Part shown: positions 1 through 8,180 of the stretch, piece after piece
Numbering within the stretch: position 1 is the first letter of the stretch
How the letters are laid out: every line of letters starts with the position of its first letter
From: BQJU01 sp965229635
Lineage (GTDB): Bacteria > Bacteroidota > Bacteroidia > Chitinophagales > Saprospiraceae
DNA length: 64,000 nt
Direction: 5' to 3'
NCBI GenBank assembly: GCA_965229635.1
Contig: OZ245894.1
Span: 3,224,001-3,288,000, forward strand
The notes under the pieces: model-generated
The model's database searches: none
The model's input: the letters and a program-made list of their open reading frames with translations, nothing else
What the model was told of the DNA's origin: nothing
Made by a program: the position numbers and the translations under genes

Positions 1-2
1 GA

Positions 3-530
3 ATTATTCAAAAGTTTGCTTCTTTCGACGATGGAGAGACGCTTGTCGTTGCGCCGGAAGGGTTGAGTCGATTTTATTGGCAGGGCGTCACAGGGGAAGT
101 TGCTGCCAGTTGGATGACCAAAGCTGACCGACTGAATGAAATTGATGATTACAGTAATTACCTCAGCCAGCTCTACGAAAAGGTAAGAAAGGATTTGTCG
201 GAAGATGTGACCATTAATCTGTTTGGCTTTTCTCAGGGATGTGCTACGCAGGTCCGATGGATCACCAAAAAGTTTCCACACTTTCATCATCTAATACTTT
301 GGGCGGGTTTCTTCCCTGAGGATCTGGATTATCTACCTTTTAAATCTTATTTCGCGGATAAAAAATGTTACCTCCTCTACGGTGATGAAGATCAGTATTT
401 GACACCGGAGCGATTACAAATGCACGAGCAATTGCTAAAGGATAATGAGCTGACAGTGGAGGTTACTGTTTTTTCGGGAAGGCATGTCATTAACCGAAAG
501 GCGTTACATGAATTAAAAGGCCGGATTTAG
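3..530 (+). CDS. Partial alpha/beta hydrolase (phospholipase/carboxylesterase-like), 5' end outside window
   Basis: The reading frame is open from base 3 with no stop, so the gene begins before the window; the TTG at 63 is internal, not a start. The visible part reads APEGLSRFYW, a motif common just before the nucleophile region in small esterases of the phospholipase/carboxylesterase type. The nucleophile elbow GFSQG follows, then LYGDEDQYL, which fits the acid-residue strand, and SGRHVI, which fits the catalytic histidine. It is probably a cytoplasmic serine esterase; the substrate cannot be told. Its TAG stop overlaps the stop of the convergent MiaE gene by three bases. Confidence 0.8.
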   Translation: MIQKFASFDDGETLVVAPEGLSRFYWQGVTGEVAASWMTKADRLNEIDDYSNYLSQLYEKVRKDLSEDVTINLFGFSQGCATQVRWITKKFPHFHHLILWAGFFPEDLDYLPFKSYFADKKCYLLYGDEDQYLTPERLQMHEQLLKDNELTVEVTVFSGRHVINRKALHELKGRI

Positions 531-1144
531 TGCATCCGATCTCCCCGCAATTCTAACTCTTCCATGATTTCCGCTTCCCGCGCCAGGTATTCCTTCCAGC
601 GGGCTTTGGTTTTTTCTTCACCACAGTAGTGTTTGGCCAGATTGATAAACAGAACATAGTGCCCAGCTTCTGCTACCATAAATTTGTGGTAAAAACCTTT
701 CAGGTGCTCATCATTAATGTGTAGCGACAAAAGACGGAATCGTTCGCAACTACGGGCTTCAATCAATGCACAAACCAGCAACTTCTCTAACAATCTATCT
801 TCCGGAGAGCCTCCTTTCTTCTGAAATTGCAGCAATGCATTGACGTATTCGTCTTTGCGCTGCCGCCCCAACTTGAGGTTGCGCTTTCCCATTTCGTGCA
901 GTACCGCCCGAAAATGCCCCCATTCCTCCGTAACAATGGGCGCCAATTCCTCCACCAGCATTTCCTTTTCCGGATACTGCTGAATCAGGGAAATACAAGA
1001 GGTTGCCGCCTTCTGTTCACAATAGGCGTGATCGGTTAATATTTCTTCAAGGTCCATCTCCGCCAGGTTGACCCAGCGTGGATCCGTGGGCAATTGCAAA
1101 CCCAACATCTGAACCACCTTCAAATCTTGTTCTATCGTTGACAT
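527..1144 (-). CDS. miaE: tRNA-(ms2io6A)-hydroxylase, MiaE-like
   Basis: This non-haem di-iron monooxygenase family hydroxylates the isopentenyl group of the modified adenosine at position 37 of some tRNAs. The ferritin-like four-helix pattern is visible: a first Glu in the HAYCEQKAA helix, EEWGHF, then EARSCERF, and AEAGHYVLF, giving the paired E and ExxH ligands expected for the iron site. The length of about 205 residues matches the family. I chose the ATG at 1144 (MSTIEQDLK), because the nine residues from an upstream ATG at 1171 (MKRDIQNRS) do not look like the family N-terminus; the longer form cannot be excluded. The gene is convergent with the upstream hydrolase, and the stop codons overlap. 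Confidence 0.85.
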   Translation of the reverse strand: MSTIEQDLKVVQMLGLQLPTDPRWVNLAEMDLEEILTDHAYCEQKAATSCISLIQQYPEKEMLVEELAPIVTEEWGHFRAVLHEMGKRNLKLGRQRKDEYVNALLQFQKKGGSPEDRLLEKLLVCALIEARSCERFRLLSLHINDEHLKGFYHKFMVAEAGHYVLFINLAKHYCGEEKTKARWKEYLAREAEIMEELELRGDRMH

Positions 1145-1191
1145 TGATCTATTTTGAATATCTCTTTTCAATAGGCTTCAGGCGTTAGGTT

Positions 1192-1352
1192 TTGGGCTTT
1201 AGGACCAAGGAATTAGCTTCCGCTCGGGAAATGCTTGCAACATCGACCTCCCTCGCCTCAACTCTAAACCTAATAAACTTCCATAAACTAAGCAGGATTA
1301 ATAAACTGCCTAAACTCTCAACCGTCTCCCCAGCCTACACTCTAAACTTCCT
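1192..1352. repeat. Copy A of a dispersed intergenic repeat
   Basis: The bases between miaE and the next gene contain two blocks that return in reverse complement at 25644-25774. Block 1304-1348 matches 25644-25688 at 41 of 45 bases. Block 1222-1241 (core gctcgggaaatg) matches 25755-25774 with two differences. An apparent 93-codon reading frame here is produced by the repeat and is not a credible gene. Confidence 0.7.
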
Positions 1353-1356
1353 CCAT

Positions 1357-2553
1357 CTACTGTTCCAAACAATCCAGTTGCTGCAAAAAGAAATCCAGCT
1401 GATACACCTCATACTCCTCGTAGCCGCTACTCCAAAAAACGCGAATCGCGTCCACTTCGCTGTCTTTCAATAGGCCAATCTGACTGCGGTCGATCGGGTA
1501 GTGGACCCGGTAGGTCAGGATTTCTCTTTCCGTATCGTAGCTCCCTTTGTCCATCTTACTGGCAAAAAGGTTGATGAAGTCACCGTTGAGCAATTTCACC
1601 GTAAGGATACTTCCTTTTTCAATAAACCCATACGCTTCCCGCGCATTGGGATAGGCAAAGGTAAATTGTAAAGTTAAGAAACGGAAACCTCCGCCCACAC
1701 TTGTCATATATCCTTCACAGCGCATGTACTCTTTTTCTTTGAGAAAAGGACGCAGGCGTTCGTCAGTATGGGTAAACAACAGTTGTTTTTGCACGTCTCT
1801 ACGCCACTGCCCTGTACGCTCATCCTTTCCTTCGTACACAATATTGCAAGGAGTATCTGGCGGATTCAGGATCAGGTCATTGCGATCGGGAACGCCACCG
1901 TAATTTTCCGTAATCGGAATCAAGTCATCGTACGGAAGAGAAGATAATTCCTGCCGCGATCTGGCAATCCGGCTTTGCTCTTTTTTTTCAGTTTGCTTAT
2001 CGGTAAAGGCTTTGACATAATTGCCTTTTTCTGTCAATTCTGCGGCCAGCGAGGCTTCCCGAAGAGCAGCCATGGCCTCCCGCTGAGTTTCCTGTTCGGT
2101 ACGCTTGGCGGCCTCCAGCCGAACCTGAATCTGTGATAATGCCTCCTGTTCGGCGGTCCCCTGAGCCTGCGACAGTTCCTTTTCGAGCGCAATCCGGGCC
2201 TGTTTGGCCTTATTGGCGCGTTCCTGCGCAATGTTGGCGGCCTCTTGGGCTATTTGCGACTTCCTCACCGCAATTTTTAGCAGATCTTCCTCGGTAATGG
2301 ATACATATCCCGCCAGCGGTTCAATAGTTCCGTCGTAAATGGGGAACGTTCGGTTTCCGTTTCCCTCCTTTTTATTGGGACCGTTGGGTGCTGTTTGACC
2401 GAAATCAGAAAAGTACTGCCAGGAACCGTCTTTATAGACGATGATCTTTTCTCCGTACTCATTTTCGCGGAGTTCTTGCGCCGTGCTGAGGAGAGGAAGA
2501 CTAATTATAAAAGTGGCCAAAAGGCTAAGCCGTGAAATTTTTCTAAATTGCAT
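1357..2553 (-). CDS. Secreted protein of unknown function with coiled-coil segment
   Basis: The 398-residue product starts with a signal peptide (MQFRKISRLS followed by a hydrophobic run ending STAQ). The segment YGEKIIVYKDGSWQYF follows, a pattern frequent in secreted Bacteroidota proteins. Residues of about 95-175 are rich in Ala, Glu, Gln and Arg with heptad character, predicting a coiled coil. The C-terminal 200 residues look globular, and I do not recognise them. I chose the ATG at 2553 over one at 2637 because the signal peptide begins here and because a TATCTTTG promoter element at 2627-2634 would put transcription start downstream of the longer start. Confidence 0.7.
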   Translation of the reverse strand: MQFRKISRLSLLATFIISLPLLSTAQELRENEYGEKIIVYKDGSWQYFSDFGQTAPNGPNKKEGNGNRTFPIYDGTIEPLAGYVSITEEDLLKIAVRKSQIAQEAANIAQERANKAKQARIALEKELSQAQGTAEQEALSQIQVRLEAAKRTEQETQREAMAALREASLAAELTEKGNYVKAFTDKQTEKKEQSRIARSRQELSSLPYDDLIPITENYGGVPDRNDLILNPPDTPCNIVYEGKDERTGQWRRDVQKQLLFTHTDERLRPFLKEKEYMRCEGYMTSVGGGFRFLTLQFTFAYPNAREAYGFIEKGSILTVKLLNGDFINLFASKMDKGSYDTEREILTYRVHYPIDRSQIGLLKDSEVDAIRVFWSSGYEEYEVYQLDFFLQQLDCLEQ

Positions 2554-2626
2554 GGGATTGTTAGTTTTTGGGTCAAATGCGCTATTGTACATGTCAAAAA
2601 AAGGCGCACAACTGTACAAAGATAAG

Positions 2627-2634
2627 CATTTCCC
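2627..2634 (-). promoter_or_regulatory. Bacteroidota -7 promoter element (TATCTTTG)
   Basis: On the minus strand these bases read TATCTTTG, an exact match to the Bacteroidota TAnnTTTG element, followed by TAC. The expected -33 TTTG is poorly matched (a T-rich run lies there). Transcription would start near 2620 and give a leader of about 65 bases before the ATG at 2553. Confidence 0.5.
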
Positions 2635-2681
2635 CATTTTTAAAAAGCCCCTTTATGGAACCGAAAAGAATCCTGTCAAGT

Positions 2682-4832
2682 ATGAATAGACTACATTTGC
2701 TGAGCCTTAGTTTGTTGTTGCTCACCGGTTGCCTTCCCGATCCCAATGGAAATCAATCGGAAGACATCTTTAGAGACATCAAAATTGTATACCCCGAAGG
2801 TTACCCCGACACCAACCGCGTGGATGAATACCACGGTGTGCAGGTGAAAGACCCGTACCGTTGGCTGGAGCAGGAAAGTGCCCAGACGCAACAGTGGATC
2901 GGGCAGGAACAGTCAATTACCAATCAGTACCTGCAACAAATTCCCTTTCGGAAAAAGATTAAAGAACGGCTCACCGAGCTTTGGAATTACGAGCGCCAGG
3001 GAGTGCCGGTGAAGCGAGGAAAGTATTTTTATACCTTCCGGAATAATGGCCTGCAAAATCAGGACGTCCTTTTCCGTCAGGAAGAGTTGGCTGGGGATGC
3101 CGGGCAGGTTTTTAATCCGAATATGCTTTCTTCCGATGGCACTAGCGCAGTGGGAGATATTGAATTTTCTCGCGATGGATCACTGGCGGCCCTGCAACTT
3201 TCGGAAGCGGGCTCGGATTGGCAGCGCATTCGTTTGCTGGATACCGATTCGGGAAAATTGTTGGATGATACCGTACGATGGGTGAAGTTCTCGAATATTT
3301 CCTGGTATCAGGACGGCTTCTTTTATAGTCGTTACCCTCAGCCTGAAGGCGACCAGCTGATGTCGGTCAATGAATTTCATCAGCTGTATTATCACCGGGT
3401 TGGTACTGCCCAGGATAGAGACGAACTTATATTCGCGGACCGGTCGCATCCGCGGCGGAATGTCTATGCACAAACTTCTGAAAATGAACGTTTCCTCGTT
3501 ATTTCCGTGACGGAGTCTACTAGTGGTAATGCCGTTTATTTTCAGGATTTGACCGATACTAACGGTGCATTTGCTCCGATTACGGAATCATTTGATAACG
3601 ACTTTACCTTTGTAGGGAGCAATGGCACGCTGCTTTATTTTTTGACCAATCACAAAGCGCCCAACTGGCGGTTGATCCAGATCAGCACCCGCCGGCCCGA
3701 AGAACGGTACTGGGAAGAGATTATTCCCGAATCGGAAGATATCTTGAAGGAGGTCAAAATTATGGGTAATAAAATGGTGGCCCACTACCTACACAATGCC
3801 GCTTCCCAACTCAATGTTTTTGATTTGGAGGGCAGAGCCCTGGAGCGACTGAACTTGCCAGGTATTGGTACGGTTACCACATTGAGTGGCAGTGCCGATA
3901 GCGACATGGCTTTCTTTGGATTTACTACCTTCTTGCAGCCTGAGCAAACCTTCCAATTGGATATGGATAGTTATCAGATGGAACTATTTTACCAACCCAA
4001 CTGGAATTTTCCCTCTGCGGATTACAACATAAGTCAGGTATGGTACAAGAGTTATGATGGTACGGAGATACCCATGTTTATCATTGCCAAAGAGGGGCTT
4101 GACTTCGACGGCCAGCGCCCGACGTTGCTCTATGGCTACGGTGGTTTTGACATCAGTATTCCGCCGGCATTTAATGTAACCCGACTTAACCTTTTTCCGC
4201 TGGTTTTGGAACAAGGGGGCATCTGTGCCGTTGCCAATATCAGAGGAGGCGGTGAATTTGGACAGGAATGGCACCAGGCGGGTATGTTGCGCAATAAACA
4301 AAAGGTGTTTGATGATTTTCAGGCTGCCGCCGAATATTTGATCAACAACAAATTTACCACTTCAGAAAAACTGGCCATCTACGGTCGGTCCAATGGAGGG
4401 TTATTAGTGGGTGCTTGCCTCTTGCAGCGTCCCGACTTGTACGGAGTGGCCCTTCCGGCGGTTGGGGTAATGGATATGTTGCGGTATCAACATTTTTCTA
4501 TTGGCTGGGCCTGGGCATCGGAGTATGGCTCCAGTGATGATGAGAAGATGTTTGATGTGTTGTTGTCCTATTCGCCGGTACACAATGTAGTGCCTGGACC
4601 GTACCCGGCAACATTAATCACTACGGCAGATCATGATGATCGGGTCGCTCCGGCACATTCTTTTAAATTTGCTGCAGCGCTACAGGCCAACCAAAAAGCT
4701 TCGGCGCCGGTATTGATCCGCATCGACGAACGATCCGGCCACGGTGGTGGTAAACCAACGGATAAAAAGATTGAGGAAGGAGCCGATGTATTGAGTTTTA
4801 TGTTTTATAACTTAAAGGAAAACGTACAGTAA
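2682..4832 (+). CDS. Prolyl oligopeptidase family serine peptidase (S9A), lipoprotein
   Basis: The 716-residue protein has the usual S9A plan: a signal peptide with lipobox LLTGC, an N-terminal extension starting YPDTNRVDEYHG and VKDPYRWLE, a beta-propeller, and a C-terminal alpha/beta hydrolase domain. The catalytic serine is S570 in GRSNGGL, the aspartate lies in DHDDRV near residue 652, and the histidine is H687 in RSGHGGG. Members cut short proline-containing peptides after proline. Membrane anchoring suggests breakdown of imported or periplasmic peptides. The ATG at 2682 is chosen because it gives the lipoprotein signal directly. A 40-base gap to the cyclase gene allows co-transcription. 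Confidence 0.92.
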   Translation: MNRLHLLSLSLLLLTGCLPDPNGNQSEDIFRDIKIVYPEGYPDTNRVDEYHGVQVKDPYRWLEQESAQTQQWIGQEQSITNQYLQQIPFRKKIKERLTELWNYERQGVPVKRGKYFYTFRNNGLQNQDVLFRQEELAGDAGQVFNPNMLSSDGTSAVGDIEFSRDGSLAALQLSEAGSDWQRIRLLDTDSGKLLDDTVRWVKFSNISWYQDGFFYSRYPQPEGDQLMSVNEFHQLYYHRVGTAQDRDELIFADRSHPRRNVYAQTSENERFLVISVTESTSGNAVYFQDLTDTNGAFAPITESFDNDFTFVGSNGTLLYFLTNHKAPNWRLIQISTRRPEERYWEEIIPESEDILKEVKIMGNKMVAHYLHNAASQLNVFDLEGRALERLNLPGIGTVTTLSGSADSDMAFFGFTTFLQPEQTFQLDMDSYQMELFYQPNWNFPSADYNISQVWYKSYDGTEIPMFIIAKEGLDFDGQRPTLLYGYGGFDISIPPAFNVTRLNLFPLVLEQGGICAVANIRGGGEFGQEWHQAGMLRNKQKVFDDFQAAAEYLINNKFTTSEKLAIYGRSNGGLLVGACLLQRPDLYGVALPAVGVMDMLRYQHFSIGWAWASEYGSSDDEKMFDVLLSYSPVHNVVPGPYPATLITTADHDDRVAPAHSFKFAAALQANQKASAPVLIRIDERSGHGGGKPTDKKIEEGADVLSFMFYNLKENVQ

Positions 4833-4872
4833 GAGTCGGGTAACTCATACCGACTTTGTAAGAACCACCTGC

Positions 4873-5676
4873 ATGGATGTGATGCTTTTGTTCAAGATTG
4901 GCTTTTTACCCGTCAGCATTTGGGATTTGCTCGATGTACTGATCGTCGGGTATTTGATGTCACAGATTTACCGACTGCTGCGGGGAAGCATTGCCTTTAA
5001 TATTTTTATTGGCGTGCTGCTGCTTTATATCGTATGGTGGTTGGTGAATCAGTTGGAAATGAGGTTGTTGTCGGCGGTTTTAAACCAATTTGTTAACGTT
5101 GGAGTGATCATCATAATCATCATTTTTCAACCGGAAGTGCGGAGGTTTTTATTGTTTTTGGGCAACAGCACCATTCGCCAGCGATCCAATTTTTTCGACC
5201 GCATCCTAAACCGCAATTTTGAAAGCGGTGACCGCAAACAGGTGATCGCCCGCGACCTGCAGGTGGCCATGACCAGGATGGCCCGCGAGCGGGTTGGGGC
5301 TTTAATTGTTCTGGATAAAAATGTAAGCCTGGATGGCCTGGTAAGTTCTGGAGTGACCCTCGATGCTAAGGTGTCACAACCACTGATAGAAAGCATTTTC
5401 AACAAAAATAGCCCGCTACACGATGGCGCTATCGTCATTGGCAGTGGCAAGGTATTGATGGCAAGCTGCGTTTTACCCGTTTCCGACAACTCCAAATTGC
5501 CGAAAAGTGTAGGTTTGCGGCATCGTGCTGGCGTAGGTATTACTGAAAAAGCCGGAGTAGCTGCTTTCATCGTTTCTGAGGAGACTGGCCGTATTTCTTT
5601 TGCCTTTGGAGGCGAACTGGAACGTAAAGTGAACCAGGAACGGCTACAGGAACTGTTGAAGGAACACCTGCTTTAA
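4873..5676 (+). CDS. cdaA: Diadenylate cyclase, CdaA type
   Basis: The 267-residue membrane protein makes cyclic di-AMP from two ATP. Three hydrophobic segments fill about residues 10-85 (WDLLDVLIVGYL, the IFIGVLLLYIVWW region, and VNVGVIIIIIIF), followed by the DisA_N catalytic domain with DGA at residues 184-186 and RHR at residues 216-218 (GLRHRAGVG). Both signature motifs are intact. In many Bacteroidota cdaA follows folP; here it follows a peptidase gene. The start could also be the ATG nine bases on (MLLFKIGF). Confidence 0.92.
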   Translation: MDVMLLFKIGFLPVSIWDLLDVLIVGYLMSQIYRLLRGSIAFNIFIGVLLLYIVWWLVNQLEMRLLSAVLNQFVNVGVIIIIIIFQPEVRRFLLFLGNSTIRQRSNFFDRILNRNFESGDRKQVIARDLQVAMTRMARERVGALIVLDKNVSLDGLVSSGVTLDAKVSQPLIESIFNKNSPLHDGAIVIGSGKVLMASCVLPVSDNSKLPKSVGLRHRAGVGITEKAGVAAFIVSEETGRISFAFGGELERKVNQERLQELLKEHLL

Positions 5677-5682
5677 TTTTCT

Positions 5683-5753
5683 AAAATCGTTATAAAAATA
5701 ATGATGATATTTATAATCATTATTTTTATCATCATGACAAATGTAACGATTTT
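5683..5753. repeat. Nested inverted repeat after cdaA, possible terminator
   Basis: An inner perfect 14-base inverted repeat (5692-5705 and 5716-5729, core aaaaataatgat) has a 10-base loop. An outer perfect 10-base inverted repeat (aaaatcgtta at 5683-5692 and taacgatttt at 5744-5753) encloses it and runs into a T tract. It can act as a terminator for cdaA, but two nested arms are more than a simple terminator needs. Confidence 0.65.
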
Positions 5754-5869
5754 TTGTTTGCTTTTTTTACCGCAGCAAAGTCATCCACTCCTATCCTGCG
5801 ACTTTACAAAGAAGGTGGTATATTAGCGGGCCCAAACCAGATTACCTCATAAAAATATTCATTGTCGAT

Positions 5870-7258
5870 ATGCAAAAAGTACAAGATTATATCCAGAACA
5901 ACAAAGACCGTTTTCTGGAGGAATTGCTTGAATTGTTGCGCATCCCTTCGGTAAGTGCCGATCCCGCTTACAAAGCAGATGTGGAGCGCACGGCTGCTTC
6001 GGTAGCTAATAGCCTGACCAAAGCCGGTGCTGATAAGGTAGAGATATGCCCAACGGCCGGTTATCCCATCGTTTACGGAGAGAAAATCATCGATCCCAGT
6101 AAGCCCACTGTATTGGTGTATGGTCACTACGATGTGCAGCCACCTGATCCACTGGATTTGTGGGAATCGGGACCGTTTGAGCCGGTCATCAAAAAGACCG
6201 AAATTCATCCCGACGGTGCCATCTTTGCTCGCGGCTCCTGTGATGATAAAGGACAAATGTTTATGCACGTCAAGGCATTTGAGGCCATGATGGCCACCGA
6301 TAGCCTGCCTTGTAATGTCAAATTTATGATCGAAGGGGAGGAGGAAGTAGGCTCTGACAACCTGGGTACATTTTGCCGGGAAAATACCGAGCGCCTGACG
6401 TGTGATGTGGTGCTCATTTCAGATACTTCGATCATTGCCAACAACACCCCATCCATTACTACCGGTCTGCGTGGGTTGAGCTACGTAGAAGTAGAGGTAG
6501 TTGGCCCCAATCGCGATTTGCATTCCGGTGTTTACGGTGGTGCTGTTGCCAATCCAATCAATGTATTGAGTCGGATGATTGCTTCAATGCAAGACGAGAA
6601 CAAGCACATTACCATCCCTGGATTCTATGATGATGTAGTGAAAGTAAGTGATGATGAGCGCGCGGAAATGAACAAGGCGCCATTTAACCTGGCAGACTAT
6701 AAAAAAGACCTGGGTATCAATGACGTAGAGGGAGAAAAAGGCTTTACTACACTGGAACGGACCTCTATTCGGCCTACGCTGGATGTCAATGGTATTTGGG
6801 GGGGCTATATCGGTGAGGGAGCCAAAACGGTTTTGCCTTCCAAGGCTTTCGCCAAAATCAGTATGCGCCTGGTACCTAATCAGGATTCACACAAGATTAC
6901 CAAACAGTTTGAAGATTATTTCAACAGCATCGCACCCGATTCGGTCAAGGTGAAGGTGCGGCCACATCACGGCGGTGAGCCGGTAGTGACTCCTACTGAT
7001 ACCCCCGAGTACAAGGCGGCCCACAAGGCTATGGAAAAGACTTTTGGCAAAGAACCCATTCCTAAGCGCGAAGGCGGAAGTATTCCGATTGTGGCATTGT
7101 TTGAAGACGTACTGGGGGTTAAATCCGTATTGATGGGCTTTGGTCTGGATTCCGATTCCATCCACTCGCCCAATGAACACTACGGATTATTCAATTTTTA
7201 CAAAGGCATTGAAACCATTCCGTACTATTATCAATATTATGCTGAATTGAAAGGATAG
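5870..7258 (+). CDS. M20-family metallodipeptidase
   Basis: The 462-residue cytoplasmic enzyme matches the M20 dipeptidase family in length and in metal-site motifs: H86 in YGHYDVQPP, D125 in RGSCDDKGQ, and the acidic cluster GEEEVGS at about 156-162. Later, DLHSGVYGG and the C-terminal DSIHSPNEH supply the further conserved residues. These enzymes hydrolyse dipeptides or small acylated amino acids with a two-metal site. The gene stands alone between cdaA and the mannonate pair, separated by more than 100 bases on each side. Confidence 0.9.
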   Translation: MQKVQDYIQNNKDRFLEELLELLRIPSVSADPAYKADVERTAASVANSLTKAGADKVEICPTAGYPIVYGEKIIDPSKPTVLVYGHYDVQPPDPLDLWESGPFEPVIKKTEIHPDGAIFARGSCDDKGQMFMHVKAFEAMMATDSLPCNVKFMIEGEEEVGSDNLGTFCRENTERLTCDVVLISDTSIIANNTPSITTGLRGLSYVEVEVVGPNRDLHSGVYGGAVANPINVLSRMIASMQDENKHITIPGFYDDVVKVSDDERAEMNKAPFNLADYKKDLGINDVEGEKGFTTLERTSIRPTLDVNGIWGGYIGEGAKTVLPSKAFAKISMRLVPNQDSHKITKQFEDYFNSIAPDSVKVKVRPHHGGEPVVTPTDTPEYKAAHKAMEKTFGKEPIPKREGGSIPIVALFEDVLGVKSVLMGFGLDSDSIHSPNEHYGLFNFYKGIETIPYYYQYYAELKG

Positions 7259-7368
7259 GTTCTTTTTAATAAGTCAGCAAACCGGAAAAATGGTCATGCG
7301 ATTGAGATTGCATGGCTATTTTTTTCTCATTTGTTTATCTTGTGCGGCAGAAGCAAAAATACAAACGC

Positions 7369-8166
7369 ATGCAAGGAAAAGTAGCCGTAATCACAGGAGG
7401 AAGTGGCGTATTGGGTAGTGCACTGGCTGAGGGACTGGCAGGAGCAGGAGCTAAAGTCTTTATCCTCGCTCGAAACAAAGAGAAGCTGACCACAAAGGTG
7501 GAAGCTTTTCGGGAAATGGGTCTGGATATCGAAGCGGTATCCGGTGATGTGCTCAGCGAGGAGGCCATGCAACAAGCCCGCGATAGTATCCTGGAAAAGG
7601 CCGGGAAAGTAGACATCCTGATCAATGGTGCAGGTGGTAACATGCCTGGAGCGACGATCATGCCAGAGCAATCGATTTTTGATATTTCCGTCAATGATTT
7701 CAGAAAAGTCAATGATCTGAATCTGATGGGAACGGTCATTCCGACCATATGTTTTGCCAAATCGATGACGGAGCGCAGTAAAGGGTGTATTGTCAATATT
7801 TCCTCTATGGCGGCAGTTTTGCCGTTGACCAGAGTAGTGGGCTATTCTGCCTCCAAGGCTGCGGTGGACAATTTTACCCGCTGGATGGCCGTAGAGATGG
7901 CCAATAAATTTGGTGAGGGCATTCGCGTCAATGCCATTGCTCCTGGTTTTTTTGTAGCCGAACAAAATCGCAAATTATTGCTCAATGATGATGGAACACT
8001 GACGGCTCGGGGCCAAACGATCATCTCACAAACCCCCATGAAACGATTTGGGAAGCCGGAAGAACTCATCAGTACCGTCCTCTGGTTATGCGATGACCAA
8101 TCCTCTTTTATAACGGGTATTGTCGTACCCATTGACGGCGGTTTTAGTGCCTTTGCCGGCGTTTGA
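7369..8166 (+). CDS. SDR-family oxidoreductase, probable D-mannonate oxidoreductase
   Basis: The 265-residue classical short-chain dehydrogenase begins MQGKVAVITGGSGVLG, giving the TGxxxGxG cofactor motif. It has NGAGGN in the fourth strand, the serine in NISSMAA, and YSASK with the catalytic Tyr and Lys. The next gene, 14 bases on, is mannonate dehydratase, and in many Bacteroidota an SDR of this type replaces UxuB as fructuronate reductase; this role is inferred from context. The ATG at 7369 places the nucleotide motif at the usual distance from the N-terminus; the ATG at 7312 would add 19 unlikely residues. Confidence 0.82.
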   Translation: MQGKVAVITGGSGVLGSALAEGLAGAGAKVFILARNKEKLTTKVEAFREMGLDIEAVSGDVLSEEAMQQARDSILEKAGKVDILINGAGGNMPGATIMPEQSIFDISVNDFRKVNDLNLMGTVIPTICFAKSMTERSKGCIVNISSMAAVLPLTRVVGYSASKAAVDNFTRWMAVEMANKFGEGIRVNAIAPGFFVAEQNRKLLLNDDGTLTARGQTIISQTPMKRFGKPEELISTVLWLCDDQSSFITGIVVPIDGGFSAFAGV

Positions 8167-8180
8167 TAAATAGAAATATT

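Noticed and set aside
1192..1473. 93-codon plus-strand reading frame after miaE
   Set aside because: It is made by the dispersed repeat; a similar translation appears in the other copy at 25417-25761. No start signal or protein-like composition.
5804..6268. 154-codon minus-strand frame over the M20 peptidase
   Set aside because: Antisense shadow of a well-supported gene.
7312..7368. N-terminal extension of the SDR protein from the ATG at 7312
   Set aside because: It would place 19 extra residues before the cofactor motif, which normally starts within the first ten residues.
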